A DNA stretch of 64,000 bases from Teredinibacter franksiae (GTDB taxonomy: Bacteria; Pseudomonadota; Gammaproteobacteria; Pseudomonadales; Cellvibrionaceae): assembly GCF_014218805.1 (NCBI RefSeq), contig NZ_JACJUV010000001.1:868001-932000 (forward strand), read 5' to 3'. This document shows, piece after piece, positions 62,607-64,000 of the stretch. The notes beneath the pieces are model-generated. The model saw only the letters and a program-made list of their open reading frames with translations. It was not told the origin of the DNA and did no database searches. Both the position numbers and the translations under genes were made by a program. The number at the start of each line of letters is the position of its first letter. Position 1 is the stretch's first letter.

Positions 62607-62816
62607 TACCTGACGTAAAGAAAGACTACCGTGTTTTTCCAGGTTTATAAAACCCGCATTGTTTCAAACCCAACAATACCTGATGAAACTTACCCGACCT
62701 CCCGACGCTGATTCCCTGCGTCGGTCTGCGTCCGTATAGTCATGCCTTGCGGCTGGCCCACCTAAAAACTAGAAGTTAGATGTAATTAAGGGCTTCCTAA
62801 GCCTAGTAACACGCGC

Positions 62817-64000
62817 TTATAGCACCTCACTCAATCGCGACAAGCTTTGACCTACAACAATTAACGTGCCGGTCTCGGGGTTGGTCGCGGCATTACGGAA
62901 ATGCAGTGTAGACCCACTTTTCAGCCTAACCCAACTCTGCCCGCCATCTTGCGAGCGCAGGATGGCACCATCTCGACCAACCAAAATCACATTCGCCGAG
63001 CCACTCTCAAATAGCGCGCTGCGTAATTCACCCGTATATTCGGGCGAACTCACATTGGCCCAATTTTTACCCCGATCAGTAGATCTAACGATGGTACCCT
63101 CTTGGCCAAAGGCCAACAGCGCACCCGAACGAGGTTCTTTTACCACTCTGCGTAAGGTATTTACCGTTGCCGACTCTGCCGCAGCCCAAGTGCTGCCCTC
63201 TTCGGAGCGCAATATTTTGCCATGGGAGCCAACCGCTAACAGGACATTACTTTCACTATCGGCATAGGCGCCATAGAGATCATTCAATGCATGAGTGTCC
63301 GCCATCAACCACGTACGACCATTATCCCGGCTAACTGCAACGCCACCCTTCTCACCAACGGTAAACATTAACGCGTTTGCTTTCGAAATAGCGCTATGCC
63401 ATAAATTCCGGTTTACACTTTCAATGGTCGAAATTTTTTGCCATGACTCGCCCGCGTCTTTAGATTCATAAACAGATCGATACAATACCTCTATCGCAAG
63501 ATAAGCATTGGTGTCCTCACTGTATAAAATTTGTGTAAATGCCTCGCCTTTACTAAATTCTCCCTGGTACACCGATACCCAACTCAGGCCATTATCCGTA
63601 GAGCGTATAATGCTTCCCGCTGGCCCCGCAGCAATAAGAACACCAGTAGCTTTATCTAAAACAATATCGCGCAAATGGGGCGGTTGATTTTTAAACGGAT
63701 AATCTACATCAATAGCAGACCAACTTAAGCCATCGTCTTCTGAGCGCCAGATGCCACCCAACTGACCAACGGCCACAAAAGTATCGGTACCCGGTATATG
63801 AATGGCCTTACGTATGTATTGGTCGATCCCAGGTCGCACCGACACCCAGTTTTCCACCGGCAACGCCGAAATACTTAACCTGTTAGACGTTGCGATAGTG
63901 CCACCTAGCCCGGCCGCCACGAACGTATTCTTCGCCTCACTGTGCATCAGCGTAGTAATACTCATATTAAATAAAGGTTTGAACACATCGGCGAACCACG
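62817..64000 (-). CDS. YCF48/BNR-repeat beta-propeller protein, N-terminus beyond window
   Basis: The frame is open to the window edge (WFADVFKPLFNMSI leads into it), so the GTG at 63984 is not necessarily the start. At least six repeats follow the pattern AVGxxGxIxRSxDxGxSW: VGQLGGIWRSEDDGLSW, AAGPAGSIIRSTDNGLSW, VGEKGGVAVSRDNGRTW, VGSHGKILRSEEGSTW, FGQEGTIVRSTDRGKNW and VGRDGAILRSQDGGQSW. These are Asp-box propeller blades of the YCF48-like family. In gammaproteobacteria such proteins are often exported and encoded next to RND-type transporters, but no neighbour is visible to confirm this. Confidence 0.8.
   Translation of the reverse strand, partial: WFADVFKPLFNMSITTLMHSEAKNTFVAAGLGGTIATSNRLSISALPVENWVSVRPGIDQYIRKAIHIPGTDTFVAVGQLGGIWRSEDDGLSWSAIDVDYPFKNQPPHLRDIVLDKATGVLIAAGPAGSIIRSTDNGLSWVSVYQGEFSKGEAFTQILYSEDTNAYLAIEVLYRSVYESKDAGESWQKISTIESVNRNLWHSAISKANALMFTVGEKGGVAVSRDNGRTWLMADTHALNDLYGAYADSESNVLLAVGSHGKILRSEEGSTWAAAESATVNTLRRVVKEPRSGALLAFGQEGTIVRSTDRGKNWANVSSPEYTGELRSALFESGSANVILVGRDGAILRSQDGGQSWVRLKSGSTLHFRNAATNPETGTLIVVGQSLSRLSEVL

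Overview
The window looks like a piece of chromosome from a marine or plant-polysaccharide-degrading gammaproteobacterium, most likely family Cellvibrionaceae (Saccharophagus, Teredinibacter or Cellvibrio type). The reasons are secreted xylanase and xyloglucanase genes whose CBM2 and CBM5 modules are joined by very long polyserine linkers, a PL3-type pectate lyase, and Pseudomonas-like housekeeping gene orders. This is inferred from gene content and family knowledge only; no database search was run.

Layout. 1-8.9 kb is the envelope-stress locus: mucD (cut by the window edge), rseC, mucB, mucA and rpoE on the minus strand behind a candidate sigma-E autoregulatory promoter, with divergent nadB, then sdhE-ygfX, ygfZ and an HDOD gene. 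9-35.6 kb is mostly housekeeping: an M16 peptidase lipoprotein, pckA, ung-lysS-prfB (with the programmed RF2 frameshift), a VolA/Pla-1-type lipase lipoprotein, recJ, thrC, hom, an unusual lipoprotein DsbC, the rplS-trmD-rimM-rpsP operon, ffh, a CcsA-like membrane protein, a CNNM/CorC-type transporter and a Nudix hydrolase. 36-41 kb carries small conserved genes and a tightly packed five-gene minus-strand cluster (DedA, ATP-grasp ligase, DoxX-like, DinB-like, NRDE) that I do not recognise as a described system.

41.5-64 kb is accessory. It holds a Cache-PAS-CBS-DUF294 signalling protein, a hemerythrin, two related periplasmic-binding-protein-like genes, a hypF with no other hydrogenase gene nearby, the GH10 xylanase and the GH74 xyloglucanase. 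Next comes a PL3 pectate lyase that is dead twice over: a one-base deletion, and an IS66-family insertion with an 8-bp target duplication whose removal restores the reading frame exactly. The window ends with two tandem coiled-coil membrane proteins (the second one broken) and a YCF48/BNR-repeat protein cut by the edge.

The items most worth a second look are the DedA/ATP-grasp cluster, the shared palindromic motif upstream of both hemicellulase genes, the 139-residue polyserine tract built from an 18-bp repeat, the disrupted pectate lyase, the intergenic palindromic repeat families, and an unlisted 42-codon membrane-protein gene at 24475-24603. No tRNA, rRNA or CRISPR array was seen.
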